NCBI RefSeq assembly: GCF_014960965.1
Contig: NZ_CP063169.1
Span: 2,575,581 to 2,639,580 of the forward strand
Direction: 5' to 3'
Source: Ruania alkalisoli
GTDB taxonomy: Bacteria > Actinomycetota > Actinomycetes > Actinomycetales > Beutenbergiaceae
DNA: 64,000 bases
Positions 1-8,391 of the stretch are shown in pieces. Made by a program: the position numbers and the translations under genes. How positions within the stretch are numbered: the stretch's first letter is position 1; each line of letters begins with the position of its first letter. Below the pieces are notes generated by a model. The model did not search any database. It was not told the DNA's origin and saw only the letters and a list, made by a program, of their open reading frames with translations.

Positions 1-751
1 GGGAGGTGGTGGGCGCCGCCACGATGCCACCGGTCTCCACGTGGGTCAGCGCCCGCAGCACCAGCAACGAGCGTTCGACGGCGCCCGACCAGTGCCCGTG
101 CACGCTCGCCTTGCCAACCCACTCCCGCCAGTAGGTACGCGTCTCCTCCAGTGCCGCAGGCACGTCCAGCGGGTCTGGTTCGGGCCGGTAGGAGGCCGAC
201 CAGGTCAGATCCCACACCGCCTCCTCCCCCTCGGTCAGGGTGAAGGACCCTTCGTGACGGCGACCGGCCGCCGTCAGAGCAGGCCCGCGGAGCAGGTAGG
301 CGTCCGGGCCGGCGATCGCGACCAGTGTCACACCCTCGTCGCCCTGCCCCTCTCCCTCTCGCCGTACCCACGGCAACGAGGCGGCGTACTCGGGCCGCAG
401 CCGCAGGTCGTGCACGATCGTCACCTCGCCGGCGGTGCATCGAACCGAACGCACGATATCGGCCCGGTCACCGTCGATCGGCATGAATTCGACGATCTCG
501 CACTCCCCCGTGGGAGTGGACCATGAGCTGCGGAGCACGAAGGTGCCCGGTTCGTAGGACCGCCCGGTGAGCGTGCCCTGCGAGGGTGCCATCAGCCAGC
601 GGCCATGATCGGGCGTGCCGAGGATGGCGGCGAACACCGAGTCGGAGTCAAAACGCGGCAGGCAGAGCCAGTCGATACTGCCGTCGGTGGAGGTCAGAGC
701 TACGGTGTGCAGGTCAGCCAGGAGTGCGTAGTCACCGATCGAAGAGCTCAC
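1..751 (-). CDS. GH15 glucoamylase/trehalase-like protein, N-terminal part (cut by window edge)
   Basis: The frame opens with a GTG at 751 and runs off the left edge, giving about 250 residues. The first residues read SSIGDYALLADLHTVAL, followed by STDGSIDWLCLPRFDS. This is the N-terminal pattern of cytoplasmic GH15 enzymes of the glucoamylase/alpha,alpha-trehalase type. Near the left edge the frame reads LRALTHVETGGIVAAPTTSL, matching the conserved family motif. Such enzymes hydrolyse alpha-glucosidic bonds in trehalose, maltooligosaccharides or dextrans. The catalytic glutamates lie beyond the window, so activity and substrate cannot be judged. There is no signal peptide, so it is probably cytoplasmic. 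It is followed at 59 bp by a same-strand gene of unrelated function. Confidence 0.85.
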   Translation of the reverse strand, partial: MSSSIGDYALLADLHTVALTSTDGSIDWLCLPRFDSDSVFAAILGTPDHGRWLMAPSQGTLTGRSYEPGTFVLRSSWSTPTGECEIVEFMPIDGDRADIVRSVRCTAGEVTIVHDLRLRPEYAASLPWVRREGEGQGDEGVTLVAIAGPDAYLLRGPALTAAGRRHEGSFTLTEGEEAVWDLTWSASYRPEPDPLDVPAALEETRTYWREWVGKASVHGHWSGAVERSLLVLRALTHVETGGIVAAPTTS

Positions 752-810
752 CCGTCCAGACAACCATGCCCGCGCGGCCACCACAATCGGTTGGCGCCCA
801 CGGGGTCCGA

Positions 811-1227
811 TCAGTCCAGGCCGGAGAGCCGGAAGATCGGAAACACGCGACCCTCAGAGGTCTTCTCGTACTCGGCGAATCCGGGCGAGAGGGCTTTGAA
901 CCGCTCCCACATGGCCGCTCGCGCGGGCTCCTCGAGCTCGCTGACTGCGGCGGTCAGAGTGCGGATCGGCTCGCCCGGCACCTCGATCTGCACATGCTGG
1001 GCGCGGCGCAAGCCGTACACCCAGGCCGGATGCTTCGGGGCGCCCGCAGCCGAGGCCACGACGTGCCAGCCGTTGTCCAGGTGGATCGAGGCCAGCGGCC
1101 GCACCCGCTCGGTTCCGTCCTTCTTCGGCACGTGCACGAGCACGAGTGACGTGCCGAATCGCATTGGCTCGTTGACCTCGCCGTTGTTGGCCCGGAAGGT
1201 GTCGATGATCTGCTGGTTGAAGTCCAT
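811..1227 (-). CDS. Nitroreductase/deazaflavin-dependent oxidoreductase family (DUF385-like)
   Basis: A 138-residue protein starting at ATG 1227; longer starts upstream add only low-complexity sequence. It begins MDFNQQIIDTFRANNGEV and contains ASAAGAPKHPAWVYGL and LSPGFAEYEKTSEGRVFPIF. These are the hallmarks of the small split-barrel family that includes the mycobacterial F420-dependent nitroreductase Ddn. Members use F420H2 or another flavin to reduce quinones or similar compounds, but many are uncharacterised. The expected beta-barrel core (FGTSLVLVHV) and the C-terminal hydrophobic strand are present and the length is normal. It is divergent from the M23 peptidase gene, with 59 bp between the two starts. 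The family is secure; cofactor and substrate are inferred. Confidence 0.8.
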   Translation of the reverse strand: MDFNQQIIDTFRANNGEVNEPMRFGTSLVLVHVPKKDGTERVRPLASIHLDNGWHVVASAAGAPKHPAWVYGLRRAQHVQIEVPGEPIRTLTAAVSELEEPARAAMWERFKALSPGFAEYEKTSEGRVFPIFRLSGLD

Positions 1228-1286
1228 GGTCAGCGCAACGGCGGGTGCCGGCCGGACATTCCTCCCGGCCGGGTAGCGTCTGCTTC

Positions 1287-2039
1287 GTGCCCTCACGCGA
1301 TGCCCTGCACGATGCGATCATCGTCGACTTCCCGTTGCGCGGATCCGGCTGGACCGCGGTGACGACGCCCGCCGAACGTATCCCCAGCCACGGCACCGAT
1401 CTGCTGGGCCAGCGGTTCGCCTACGACTTCGTCCAGGTGGACCACCGTCCGGGCTTCCACGCTCATCCGGCGCCTACCTGGCGGATGCTGCTCAGCGGCG
1501 CGCCGACCCGGGAGTTCTACGGCTGGGGGCAGCCGATCCACGCGCCGTGCGACGCCGAGGTGATCCGGGTGGTCGATGGCGTGCGCGAGCGTGGCTGGGT
1601 GCATCCTGCCCGCGAGGCGGCCCGCACCATGCACACCGCCGCGACTTTCCGGCCGGAGAGCGTGGCCCAGATGGCGGCGGTGCTCGGCAACCATGTGATC
1701 CTGCGGGCCGCCGACCACCGCGGCGGTCCCGTGTTCGTCGGTCTGGGGCATCTGCAGCGGCACAGTGCGCAGGTGCGGTCCGGTCAGCGGGTGCGGGCAG
1801 GTGAGTTCGTGGGCCGTGTGGGGCACAGCGGCAACTCCACGATGCCGCACCTGCACCTGCAGCTGATGGACTCGGCTGACCTACGGGTGGCTCGCGGTCT
1901 GCCGTGTGCGTTCGCCTCCTATGACGTGGTGGAACGGCCCGAGGAGGGGCGCACGATCATCACACCCGTCACTGATGGGATCCCGAAGCGGTTCGAACGG
2001 CTCATCGGGCGCGGGCCCGCTGGCGTGGGCCGGGCCTAA
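1287..2039 (+). CDS. M23-family metallopeptidase (LytM-like)
   Basis: A 250-residue protein. The GTG at 1287 is preferred to the ATG at 1245 because the intervening codons look non-coding. The core carries the LytM-type elements in order: SHGTD with FAYDF, then GNHVIL, then GHLQRHSAQVRSGQRVRAGEFVG, then GHSGNSTMPHLHLQ. The last element contains the HxH zinc motif. Family members cleave peptidoglycan cross-bridges or other glycyl peptides, but many cytoplasmic relatives have unknown targets. No signal peptide or membrane anchor is visible, which is unusual for a cell-wall hydrolase, so an intracellular role or non-classical export must be considered. It is convergent with the siderophore operon, with a strong shared terminator between them. 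Confidence 0.8.
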   Translation: MPSRDALHDAIIVDFPLRGSGWTAVTTPAERIPSHGTDLLGQRFAYDFVQVDHRPGFHAHPAPTWRMLLSGAPTREFYGWGQPIHAPCDAEVIRVVDGVRERGWVHPAREAARTMHTAATFRPESVAQMAAVLGNHVILRAADHRGGPVFVGLGHLQRHSAQVRSGQRVRAGEFVGRVGHSGNSTMPHLHLQLMDSADLRVARGLPCAFASYDVVERPEEGRTIITPVTDGIPKRFERLIGRGPAGVGRA

Positions 2040-2080
2040 GAACCGACCCCAGCCGGCCCGACCTGCCCATTCCAGCAACA

Positions 2081-2135
2081 CGAGCGCTGAGTTGCTCGGC
2101 GTTTCGGCTGGCGATGCCGAGCACCTCAGCGCTCG
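2081..2135. terminator. Bidirectional hairpin terminator between convergent genes
   Basis: An 11-bp arm CGAGCGCTGAG (2081-2091) pairs perfectly with CTCAGCGCTCG (2125-2135). Inside it GCTCGGC (2094-2100) pairs with GCCGAGC (2116-2122) around a 15-nt loop. Of 20 stem positions only one is mismatched. It lies between the M23 gene and the ABC ATPase gene, and its right arm overlaps the ATPase stop codon. There is no obvious T-tract, which is common in high-GC actinobacteria. Confidence 0.75.
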
Positions 2136-2977
2136 GCGAGGTGGGAGATGGATTCAGCACGGCGGGGTGCAGCGGAGCGCCCGGAGTGGTGACGCCCCTT
2201 CGGCACCATCAGCGGGGTCCCCGAGACCGGGTCCACGATGACCTGGCTCGCCAACCCGAACACGGCCTCCACCAGGGCAGGAGTGAGTACCTCCGACGGC
2301 GTCCCGGCCGCATGCAGGGCGCCTTCACCCAAGGCGATGAGGTGGTCGGAGTAGCGGGCCGCCAGGTTCAGATCGTGCAGCACCATCACGATCGTGGTGC
2401 CGCGGGCGGTGTTGAGATCGGTGAGCAGGTCCAGCACCTCGACCTGGTGGCTGACATCGAGGAACGTCGTGGGCTCGTCCAGCAGCAACACGTCGGTGCG
2501 CTGGGCCAGCGCCATCGCGATCCACACCCGCTGGCGCTGACCACCGGAGAGCTCGTCCACGGGCCGGTCGGCCAGTTCGACGGTGTCGGTGACGGTGAGC
2601 GCGTCGGCGACCGCTTCGTCGTCAGCGCTGGTCCAGCGGCTCAGGATCCGCTGGTGCGGGTGCCTGCCGCGCCCGACCAAGTCAGCCACGGTGATCCCCT
2701 CCGGGGCGATCGGTGACTGCGGCAGCAGCCCGAGCTGCCGGGCCAGCTCCTTGGCGGGCATGCGGTGCACGGCCTTCCCGTCGAGCAGCACCTGCCCGCC
2801 GCGGGGGCTGAGCAGCCGGCTCATCGAGCGCAGCAGCGTGGACTTCCCGCACGCGTTCGCACCGACGATCGCGGTGATTTGCCCGGGAGGGATCGCGAGG
2901 CTGAGGCCGTCGATCACCATCCGTTCGTGGTATCCGACCGTGAGGTTCTCCACGGTGAGCGCGCGGTCGCGGGTCAC
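2126..2977 (-). CDS. Iron-siderophore ABC transporter ATPase (FecE/FepC-like)
   Basis: A 283-residue ATPase starting at GTG 2977, which overlaps the stop of the upstream permease by 4 bp (GTGA). Walker A is GANACGKST (residues 39-47), the Q-loop region contains LPQSPIAPEG, the signature is LSGGQRQR (143-150) and Walker B is VLLLDEP (163-169). GQRQRVWIAMALAQ is typical of the FepC/FhuC branch that energises ferric-siderophore import. It should power the two FecCD permeases encoded immediately upstream. About 20 residues at the C-terminus are basic and poorly conserved. It is the last gene of the operon and ends in a strong hairpin. Confidence 0.92.
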   Translation of the reverse strand: MTRDRALTVENLTVGYHERMVIDGLSLAIPPGQITAIVGANACGKSTLLRSMSRLLSPRGGQVLLDGKAVHRMPAKELARQLGLLPQSPIAPEGITVADLVGRGRHPHQRILSRWTSADDEAVADALTVTDTVELADRPVDELSGGQRQRVWIAMALAQRTDVLLLDEPTTFLDVSHQVEVLDLLTDLNTARGTTIVMVLHDLNLAARYSDHLIALGEGALHAAGTPSEVLTPALVEAVFGLASQVIVDPVSGTPLMVPKGRHHSGRSAAPRRAESISHLAER

Positions 2978-4092
2978 AGCACACCTCCGGTGCGGTTGGT
3001 GCGGATGATCAGGTAGACCAGATAGGGCGCGCCGAGCACGCCCGTGACGACGCCCACCGGGAACTTGGTGCCGAAGGCGAACTGCGCCGCCAGGTCGGCC
3101 ACCAGCACCAGCAGGGAACCCACGAGTGCGGCCGGGATGAGCATCGATCCGCGCGGACCCACGATCCGGGCGGCAATGGGACCGGCGAGGAAGGCGACGA
3201 AGGCGATCGGGCCGGCGGCCGCCGTCGCGAACGTGATCAGTCCGACGGCCGCGAGGATGGCCACGATGCGGGTGCGTTCGGTGCGCACGCCCAGGGCGGC
3301 GGCTGTGTCGTCGCCGAGCTGCAGTGCGCCGAGGTTGCGCACCTGGGCCAGCAGCAGCGGGCCGAGCACCACCATCGCCAGCGCGAGCGGGAGGGCATCC
3401 TTCCAGCTGGCTCCGTTCAGACTCCCGGAGAGCCACCGCATCGCCTCCTGCAGCTCCCACTGCGGCGCCTTGTCGAGGGCGTAGTAGGTGACGCTGTTCA
3501 GCATCGCGGCCACTCCGATGCCGACCAGCACGAGCCGCGTGCCGGCCACACCGCCGCGGTAGGCGAGCAGGTACACCGCCATGGCGACGGCCACACCTGC
3601 CAGGACCGCCACCACCGAGACGGCGAATCCACCGAGGGAGAAGAACACGATCGCCACGGCGGCTGCGGCACCGGCCCCGGAGGTGATGCCGATGACGTCC
3701 GGGCTGGCGAGCGGGTTGCGCAGCATGGTCTGGAAGGTCACGCCGCCGAGCCCGAAGCAGGCGCCGGTGAGCACGGCCACGCAGGCACGCGGCAGCCGCA
3801 GGGTGCCGACGGTGAAGCTCGCGCCGGGCACGTCGTGGCCGGCGATCACCGCGAGGACGTCCGCGGGCGGATAGAACGTACGCCCCACCATCAGGGAGGT
3901 CGCGAAGAGAGCCACCACGAGTGCTGCGAGCACGGCGATCACGATCCGCCGACGGCGTAGCCTCGCCGTCCGAGCCGAGGTCACCGTGGTCACGGCTGCT
4001 CTGAGATCCGGTGTGCGCAGCGGAGTGAGCTCGCCGGCCCGATGGGGTGAACTCTCGGCGCTCTCGTGCGGGCGGGTGCGGACGATACTCAC
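2974..4092 (-). CDS. FecCD-family siderophore ABC permease (second subunit)
   Basis: A 372-residue membrane protein with a basic N-terminal tail of about 45 residues before the first helix, followed by roughly nine to ten hydrophobic segments. Diagnostic FecCD stretches include LRLPRACVAVLTGACFGLGG, then QTMLRNPLASPDVIGITSGAG, then AAAGPIAFVAFLAGPIAARI. It forms the inner-membrane channel with the neighbouring permease and is driven by the ATPase. Its ATG overlaps the upstream permease stop by 4 bp (ATGA), and its own stop overlaps the ATPase start, so the three genes are translationally coupled. Confidence 0.92.
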   Translation of the reverse strand: MSIVRTRPHESAESSPHRAGELTPLRTPDLRAAVTTVTSARTARLRRRRIVIAVLAALVVALFATSLMVGRTFYPPADVLAVIAGHDVPGASFTVGTLRLPRACVAVLTGACFGLGGVTFQTMLRNPLASPDVIGITSGAGAAAAVAIVFFSLGGFAVSVVAVLAGVAVAMAVYLLAYRGGVAGTRLVLVGIGVAAMLNSVTYYALDKAPQWELQEAMRWLSGSLNGASWKDALPLALAMVVLGPLLLAQVRNLGALQLGDDTAAALGVRTERTRIVAILAAVGLITFATAAAGPIAFVAFLAGPIAARIVGPRGSMLIPAALVGSLLVLVADLAAQFAFGTKFPVGVVTGVLGAPYLVYLIIRTNRTGGVL

Positions 4093-5072
4093 AGGGCACG
4101 CACCTTGTGCCGGCGCACGATCGCGATGAATACCGGTGCACCGATGATCGCGGTGATGATCGCGACGTCGATCTCCTCGGGACGGGCGACGACCCGGCCG
4201 AGCACATCGGCGGCAGTGAGCAGGATCCCACCGCCGAGAGCACTCAGCGGTAGCAGCCAGCGGTGGTCGGGACCGGCCACCAGGCGGCAGACGTGAGGGA
4301 CGACCAGTCCGACGAAGGCGATCGGTCCGGTGACGGCGGTCACGGCACCTGCGAGCACCACCGCACCGAACGCGGCCACGGCCCGGGTGCGACCCACCCG
4401 CTCCCCCAGTCCGGCGGCCAGCTCGTCGCCGAGGGCGAGGGTGTTCAGCCCTTTCGCCATGAGCAGGCAGATGGCGAACCCGACCGCGAGGAAGGGTCCC
4501 ACCGTGGTGATCGAGGCGGCCGTGGCACCGCCGACGCCACCGATCTGCCAGGACACCGCTCCTTCGGCGATGTCCTGGCGGGGCAGGACGACCGCCGTGA
4601 CGAAGGATGACAGAGCGGCGGCCGTGGCCGCACCGGCGAGCGCCAGCTTCAGGGGCGTGGCTCCGTCACGCCCGAGGGATCCGACGATGTAGACGAACGT
4701 GGCCGTGGCGCCGGCGCCGAGGATCGCGACGAGGATGTAGGACGTCGCCGAGGCCAGACCGAACCAGGCGAGGCCGATGACCACGGCGAGCGAGGCGCCG
4801 GTGGTGACGCCCAGGATGCCGGGGTCGGCGAGCGGGTTGCGGGTGACGCCTTGCATCACGGCCCCGGAGACGGCGAGCCCTGCACCGGCGATCACTGCCA
4901 TCCAGGTCCGTGGGATCCGGCGGGCGACGGCGCCGTGGTCGAAGCCGTCGGTCGAGCCAGCGAGTGCGGCGAGGATGTCGTCCAGACCCACCTCACGTGA
5001 CCCGAACGAGACGGACACGATCATGACCGCCAGCAGCGCCGCCGTCAGGGTCAGCAGGGCGAGCACGCGCAC
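4089..5072 (-). CDS. FecCD-family siderophore ABC permease (first subunit)
   Basis: At least 327 residues from the GTG at 5072. Family motifs include RIPRTWMAVIAGAGLAVSG, then QGVTRNPLADPGILGVTTGA, then TGPIAFVGLVVPHVCRL. It forms a heterodimeric channel with the downstream permease. The start is uncertain. The GTG at 5072 has no good ribosome site and lies very near the first helix. A strong AGGAG (5148-5144) sits 5 nt before an in-frame ATC at 5138-5136, which would add 22 residues. Use of a non-standard ATC start, or an upstream start after a sequence error, is possible. Confidence 0.88.
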   Translation of the reverse strand: MRVLALLTLTAALLAVMIVSVSFGSREVGLDDILAALAGSTDGFDHGAVARRIPRTWMAVIAGAGLAVSGAVMQGVTRNPLADPGILGVTTGASLAVVIGLAWFGLASATSYILVAILGAGATATFVYIVGSLGRDGATPLKLALAGAATAAALSSFVTAVVLPRQDIAEGAVSWQIGGVGGATAASITTVGPFLAVGFAICLLMAKGLNTLALGDELAAGLGERVGRTRAVAAFGAVVLAGAVTAVTGPIAFVGLVVPHVCRLVAGPDHRWLLPLSALGGGILLTAADVLGRVVARPEEIDVAIITAIIGAPVFIAIVRRHKVRAL

Positions 5073-5167
5073 CCGCCGCGAGCGCTGCAGAGTGAGTGCA
5101 GCGTTCGCGGCGGGTGCAGTGGTGGCGGCGGCGGTGATCGGGGCTCCTCAGCCGGTGTCGAGTGTGG

Positions 5168-6244
5168 TCAGCCGTTGGCGGCGGCGTCAGCCAGCAGCGC
5201 GACGTACTGCTCGACCAGGTCCGATTCGAGCACCTGCAAGGGGGTGGGGTTCGCGGCGGTGCCGAGCGGGGCGTCGCCGGGGAGGTTGACGACCGCGTCG
5301 TTGGCCACGGCAGGCAACTGGGACAGCAGCGGGTCGGCTTCGAGAGCGTCGATGAGCTCCTGGCCGCCGTAGGTGACGAAGATGTCGACGTCGTTGAAGA
5401 TGTCGGCCTGTTCGGTGCTGACGCTGCCGTTCCACACGGTGGGGTCGGTGGAGACCTCGACGAGGCTGGCGGGGATCGTCATACCCAGGTCCTCGAAGAA
5501 CTGGGTGCGGGTGTCGTAGGCGTTGTAGAAGCTGATCTCGCTCAGGTCCGAGGGGTCGACGTGGGTGACCATCATGGCGGTGGCGCCCTCGAGTTCGGGG
5601 TGCTCGGCGACGGCGGCCGCGATCTTGTCCTCGATCTCGGTGACCAGTTCCTCACCTTCGGGCTCCAGGCCAAGCCCGGTGGCGTTCACGCGGACGATCT
5701 CACGCCAGGGGGTGCCCCAGGCGGTCTCCGGGTAGGCCACGACGGGCGCGATCTGGGTGAGGGTGTCGTAGTCGTCCTGGGAGAGGCCGGAGTAGGCGGC
5801 GAGGATCACGTCGGGGTCGGAATCGGCAACCGCCTCGAAGTCGATGCCGTCGGTCTCGTCGTAGAGCACCGGCATCTCGGCACCCAGGTCTTCCAGCTTC
5901 GATTCGACCCACGGGTGCACGCCGTTGTCGTCATCGTCTCCCCAGGCGGTGATCGGCATGCCCACCGGGACGATTCCGAGGGCGAGCGCCACCTCGTGGT
6001 TGGCCCAGCCGATGGCGGCGACCCGCTCGGGCTGTTCTTCGATGGTGGTGGTGCCGAGGGCGTGCTCGATGGTGACCGGGGCCCAGTCGCCGTTGGCGTC
6101 CGCGGCGTCGTTGGAGTCCGAGGAGTCCGCCGACGTGTTGGCGTCGGTGTTCTCAGAGGAGTCGGCAGCAGCGGAGCAGCCGGCCAAGCCGAGTGCGGCG
6201 AAGGCGGCAACCGCGACGGCAGCGCGGCGAGTCGTGCGGAACAT
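5168..6244 (-). CDS. Iron-siderophore substrate-binding lipoprotein
   Basis: A 358-residue secreted lipoprotein. The N-terminus is a signal peptide with lipobox LAGC, followed by a flexible Ser/Asp/Asn-rich linker to about residue 52. The binding domain then begins with VTIEHALGTTTIEEQPERVAAIGW, characteristic of class III siderophore-binding proteins of the FepB/FecB type. DSDPDVILAAYSGLS and a C-terminal hinge helix are also typical. It captures a ferric siderophore outside the membrane and delivers it to the FecCD permeases downstream. A good AAGGA site precedes ATG 6244, and an iron-box-like operator lies 42 bp further upstream. The siderophore is unknown and no biosynthesis genes are nearby. 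Confidence 0.92.
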   Translation of the reverse strand: MFRTTRRAAVAVAAFAALGLAGCSAAADSSENTDANTSADSSDSNDAADANGDWAPVTIEHALGTTTIEEQPERVAAIGWANHEVALALGIVPVGMPITAWGDDDDNGVHPWVESKLEDLGAEMPVLYDETDGIDFEAVADSDPDVILAAYSGLSQDDYDTLTQIAPVVAYPETAWGTPWREIVRVNATGLGLEPEGEELVTEIEDKIAAAVAEHPELEGATAMMVTHVDPSDLSEISFYNAYDTRTQFFEDLGMTIPASLVEVSTDPTVWNGSVSTEQADIFNDVDIFVTYGGQELIDALEADPLLSQLPAVANDAVVNLPGDAPLGTAANPTPLQVLESDLVEQYVALLADAAANG

Positions 6245-6285
6245 GGGGTCCTTCCGGCAAGAGGGTGCGGAACTGGCACTCCAGG

Positions 6286-6304
6286 TGAGGCGTGCCTAAC
6301 CAAC
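6286..6304 (-). promoter_or_regulatory. Candidate DtxR/IdeR iron box
   Basis: The 19-mer TGAGGCGTGCCTAACCAAC (plus strand) matches 13 of 19 positions of the DtxR/IdeR consensus dyad when read on the minus strand, including an intact GGTTAGGC core. It lies 42-60 bp upstream of the siderophore-binding protein start. A TTGCAT (6331-6326) and a TAGGTT overlapping the box are possible -35/-10 elements. Iron-dependent repression of the importer is the likely function, inferred from the motif and context. Confidence 0.65.
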
Positions 6305-6394
6305 CTAGCGAGGTCGGACCCTTTTATGCAAAACGCGCCGTGCTTATTTCGTCACACCCAGGAGAAGGCGATCCGGGCACGTGTGGGCACCCCG

Positions 6395-7345
6395 TCAGGG
6401 CGTGACGACGACCTTCCCCAGTGCGCGCCCCTCGCCGGAATACCGGAGCGCTTCGGGGACTTCCGGCAGAGAGACTGTCCGATCGATGTGCACGGTCAGG
6501 GCTCCGGAGAGGACGCGGTCCGCGACCGGGCGGAACTCGTCGGGACCACCGGTGGCCATCGCCATCCCGATCGATCGGTGGGTCACGGCGCCAAGCAGGC
6601 CACCCCAGATCACGGCACCGAGTACCGCGGGCACCGAACCGCCGACACACTGATAGGACCCGCCGCGGGCCACCGCTCGGGATCGGGCCAGGATCGAGCG
6701 GTGAGCCACCATGTCGAGCACCACGTCGTAGCGACCCGAACGGGTGTAGTCCTGCGTCCGGTAGTCGATGACTACATCGGCACCCAGGGATCGCATGAAC
6801 TCGCCCTTCGCCGCATTGTCCACCCCCGTCACGTGCGCTCCGGCCTCCTTCGCGAGCTGAATGGCGAACATCCCCGAGCCGCCACCCGCGCCGTTGATCA
6901 GCACGCGCATTCCCCGCTCCACACGCGCAGTACCGATGGCGGCGATCACCCCGGCCTGCGGGATCGAGGCCGCCTGGGCAAAGGTGAGCCCATCGGGTAT
7001 GGGGGTCAGCACCCGTTCCGGCGCCACAGCGAACTCGGCGAAACCGCCCTTGAGCATGAGGTTGTCGCCATAGACACGATCTCCAGGCCGGAGATTCTGG
7101 ACCCCGGGGCCGACCGCCTCGACCTCGCCCGCGATATCCGAGCCCAGCACCGAACGGGCCGGTCGCCGTAGGCCGCCGATTCTCGCGTACAGCGGTTTGC
7201 CACGAAGAGTTTCGTAGTCGGACAGGTTCACCGAGGTGGCACGCACTCGCACGAGCACCTGACCGTGCGCCGGTTCGGGACGGGGCAGGTCCACCAAGCG
7301 CAGCACCTCCGGTGGGCCGTACCGGTCATAGACGACGGCTCGCAC
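6395..7345 (-). CDS. Zinc-type/quinone-reductase-like NAD(P)-dependent alcohol dehydrogenase (MDR family)
   Basis: A 316-residue protein from GTG 7345, chosen because GGGAG lies 8 nt upstream and the family N-terminus VRAVVYDRYGPPEVLRL begins there. It has a GroES-like N-terminal half (GSDIAGEVEAVG, GDRVYGD) and a Rossmann half with INGAGGGSGMFAIQLAKEAGA. The zinc-binding cysteines of classical alcohol dehydrogenases are absent, pointing to the quinone oxidoreductase branch, which reduces quinones or enones with NADPH. It is unrelated to the adjacent siderophore genes, and substrate cannot be assigned. A relative (about 310 aa) is encoded at 38.7-39.6 kb. Confidence 0.85.
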   Translation of the reverse strand: MRAVVYDRYGPPEVLRLVDLPRPEPAHGQVLVRVRATSVNLSDYETLRGKPLYARIGGLRRPARSVLGSDIAGEVEAVGPGVQNLRPGDRVYGDNLMLKGGFAEFAVAPERVLTPIPDGLTFAQAASIPQAGVIAAIGTARVERGMRVLINGAGGGSGMFAIQLAKEAGAHVTGVDNAAKGEFMRSLGADVVIDYRTQDYTRSGRYDVVLDMVAHRSILARSRAVARGGSYQCVGGSVPAVLGAVIWGGLLGAVTHRSIGMAMATGGPDEFRPVADRVLSGALTVHIDRTVSLPEVPEALRYSGEGRALGKVVVTP

Positions 7346-7425
7346 AGTGGCTGCTCCCGGTATGGGCGACTGGACCGCGAACAGTCTATCCGTCGGCGCG
7401 GCAGGCAAGCCGTGCGGCGCCCGAG

Positions 7426-8391
7426 CTAGCCGCCCGTGCTCTCGCGGACCTGCAGCCGGTGCGGGACGACCACTTCACGCGCGGCCGCCTCCGGATCCTC
7501 GATCCGGGCCACCAGCCGGGCCACCGCCTCGTGAGCGATGAACGGGATGTCCAGCGCGACCGTGCTCAGAGACGGGCGCGCGTACCGGCCCTCGTCCACG
7601 TCGTCGATGCCGATCACTGCGACATCCTCGGGCACCCGAAGACCGGCGTCGAAGACCGCGCGCATCGCCCCGATCGCGAGCAGGTCGGAGTAGCAGAAGA
7701 GCGCGTCCGGTCGCTCGTCCAGGGCGAGGAGATCCTGCGCTGCCGCGTAGCCGCCGGCCCGGGTATAGCTGCCCGCTGCATGGATGAGCGACGCGTCCAC
7801 CGCGATCCCGGCCTCCTCCAGCGCCGCCTGGTACCCCGCCGAGCGCAGCTGAGGCGTGGCGTACTCCTCCTGCGGCTGGGCACCGATCGCGGCGATACGC
7901 CGCCGTCCTACCTTCAGCAGATGCCCGACGGCGTCCCGCGCAGCCGCGTAGTTGTCGATGGCCACGTGGTCGAACCGGCCGTCGAACTCAAGCTCGCCCA
8001 GTAGCACCAGCGGGGCGCCGGTCTCCCCTTTCATCTCCAGCAGCTCGGACTTGGTCACCAGCGGACTGAACAGGACGCCGTCGAAGAGCATGGTCCGCCC
8101 ACCCCCGGTGAGCAGCTCGCGCTCGCGCTCGTGGTCGTGCCCGGTCTGGTCGATCATCACCCGGTAACCATGTGTGGCGGCAGCGTCGATCACCTCCCGC
8201 GCGAGCTCGCTGAAGTAGGGCACGGCGATCTCGGGGACGATCAGCGCCAGCACCCCGGTGCGCCCCGTCCGCAGTGTGCGCGCCACCGGGTTCGGTCGGT
8301 AGTCGAGTTCGGTGACCGTGCTCCCGCCCGGTGGACCAGCTCGACTGCTGCTCTGGCTCGAGGACACTTCCGGGCTGGAGGTGGCCCGCAC
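7426..8391 (-). CDS. LacI-family sugar-responsive regulator, DNA-binding end missing or disrupted
   Basis: From VTELDYRPNPVARTLRTG onward this is a normal LacI/PurR-type ligand domain: VLALIVPEIAVPYFSELA, then a C-terminal VIGIDDVDEGRYARPSLSTVAL. The N-terminal HTH (DVAxxAGVSxxTVSRVL) is not readable in this frame. Only VRATSSPEVSSSQ and a Ser/Gly-rich stretch precede the hinge. A fragment resembling the start of the HTH, DERAG, lies directly upstream in a different frame. The start given is the first in-frame GTG. The gene may be a frameshifted pseudogene, carry sequence errors, or encode an HTH-less ligand-binding protein. No transporter is adjacent. Confidence 0.65.
   Translation of the reverse strand: MRATSSPEVSSSQSSSRAGPPGGSTVTELDYRPNPVARTLRTGRTGVLALIVPEIAVPYFSELAREVIDAAATHGYRVMIDQTGHDHERERELLTGGGRTMLFDGVLFSPLVTKSELLEMKGETGAPLVLLGELEFDGRFDHVAIDNYAAARDAVGHLLKVGRRRIAAIGAQPQEEYATPQLRSAGYQAALEEAGIAVDASLIHAAGSYTRAGGYAAAQDLLALDERPDALFCYSDLLAIGAMRAVFDAGLRVPEDVAVIGIDDVDEGRYARPSLSTVALDIPFIAHEAVARLVARIEDPEAAAREVVVPHRLQVRESTGG

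Noticed and set aside
2126-4243. A 705-residue minus-strand open frame joining the ABC ATPase to a long upstream extension
   Set aside because: Only the part up to 2977 is the ATPase. Beyond that the translation is an Arg-rich shadow of the permease gene, and the GTG at 2977 overlaps the permease stop in the usual coupled way.
5162-7171. A 669-residue plus-strand open frame
   Set aside because: It is antisense to the siderophore-binding protein and MDR genes, Gly/Val/Asp/Arg-rich, with no recognisable domain.
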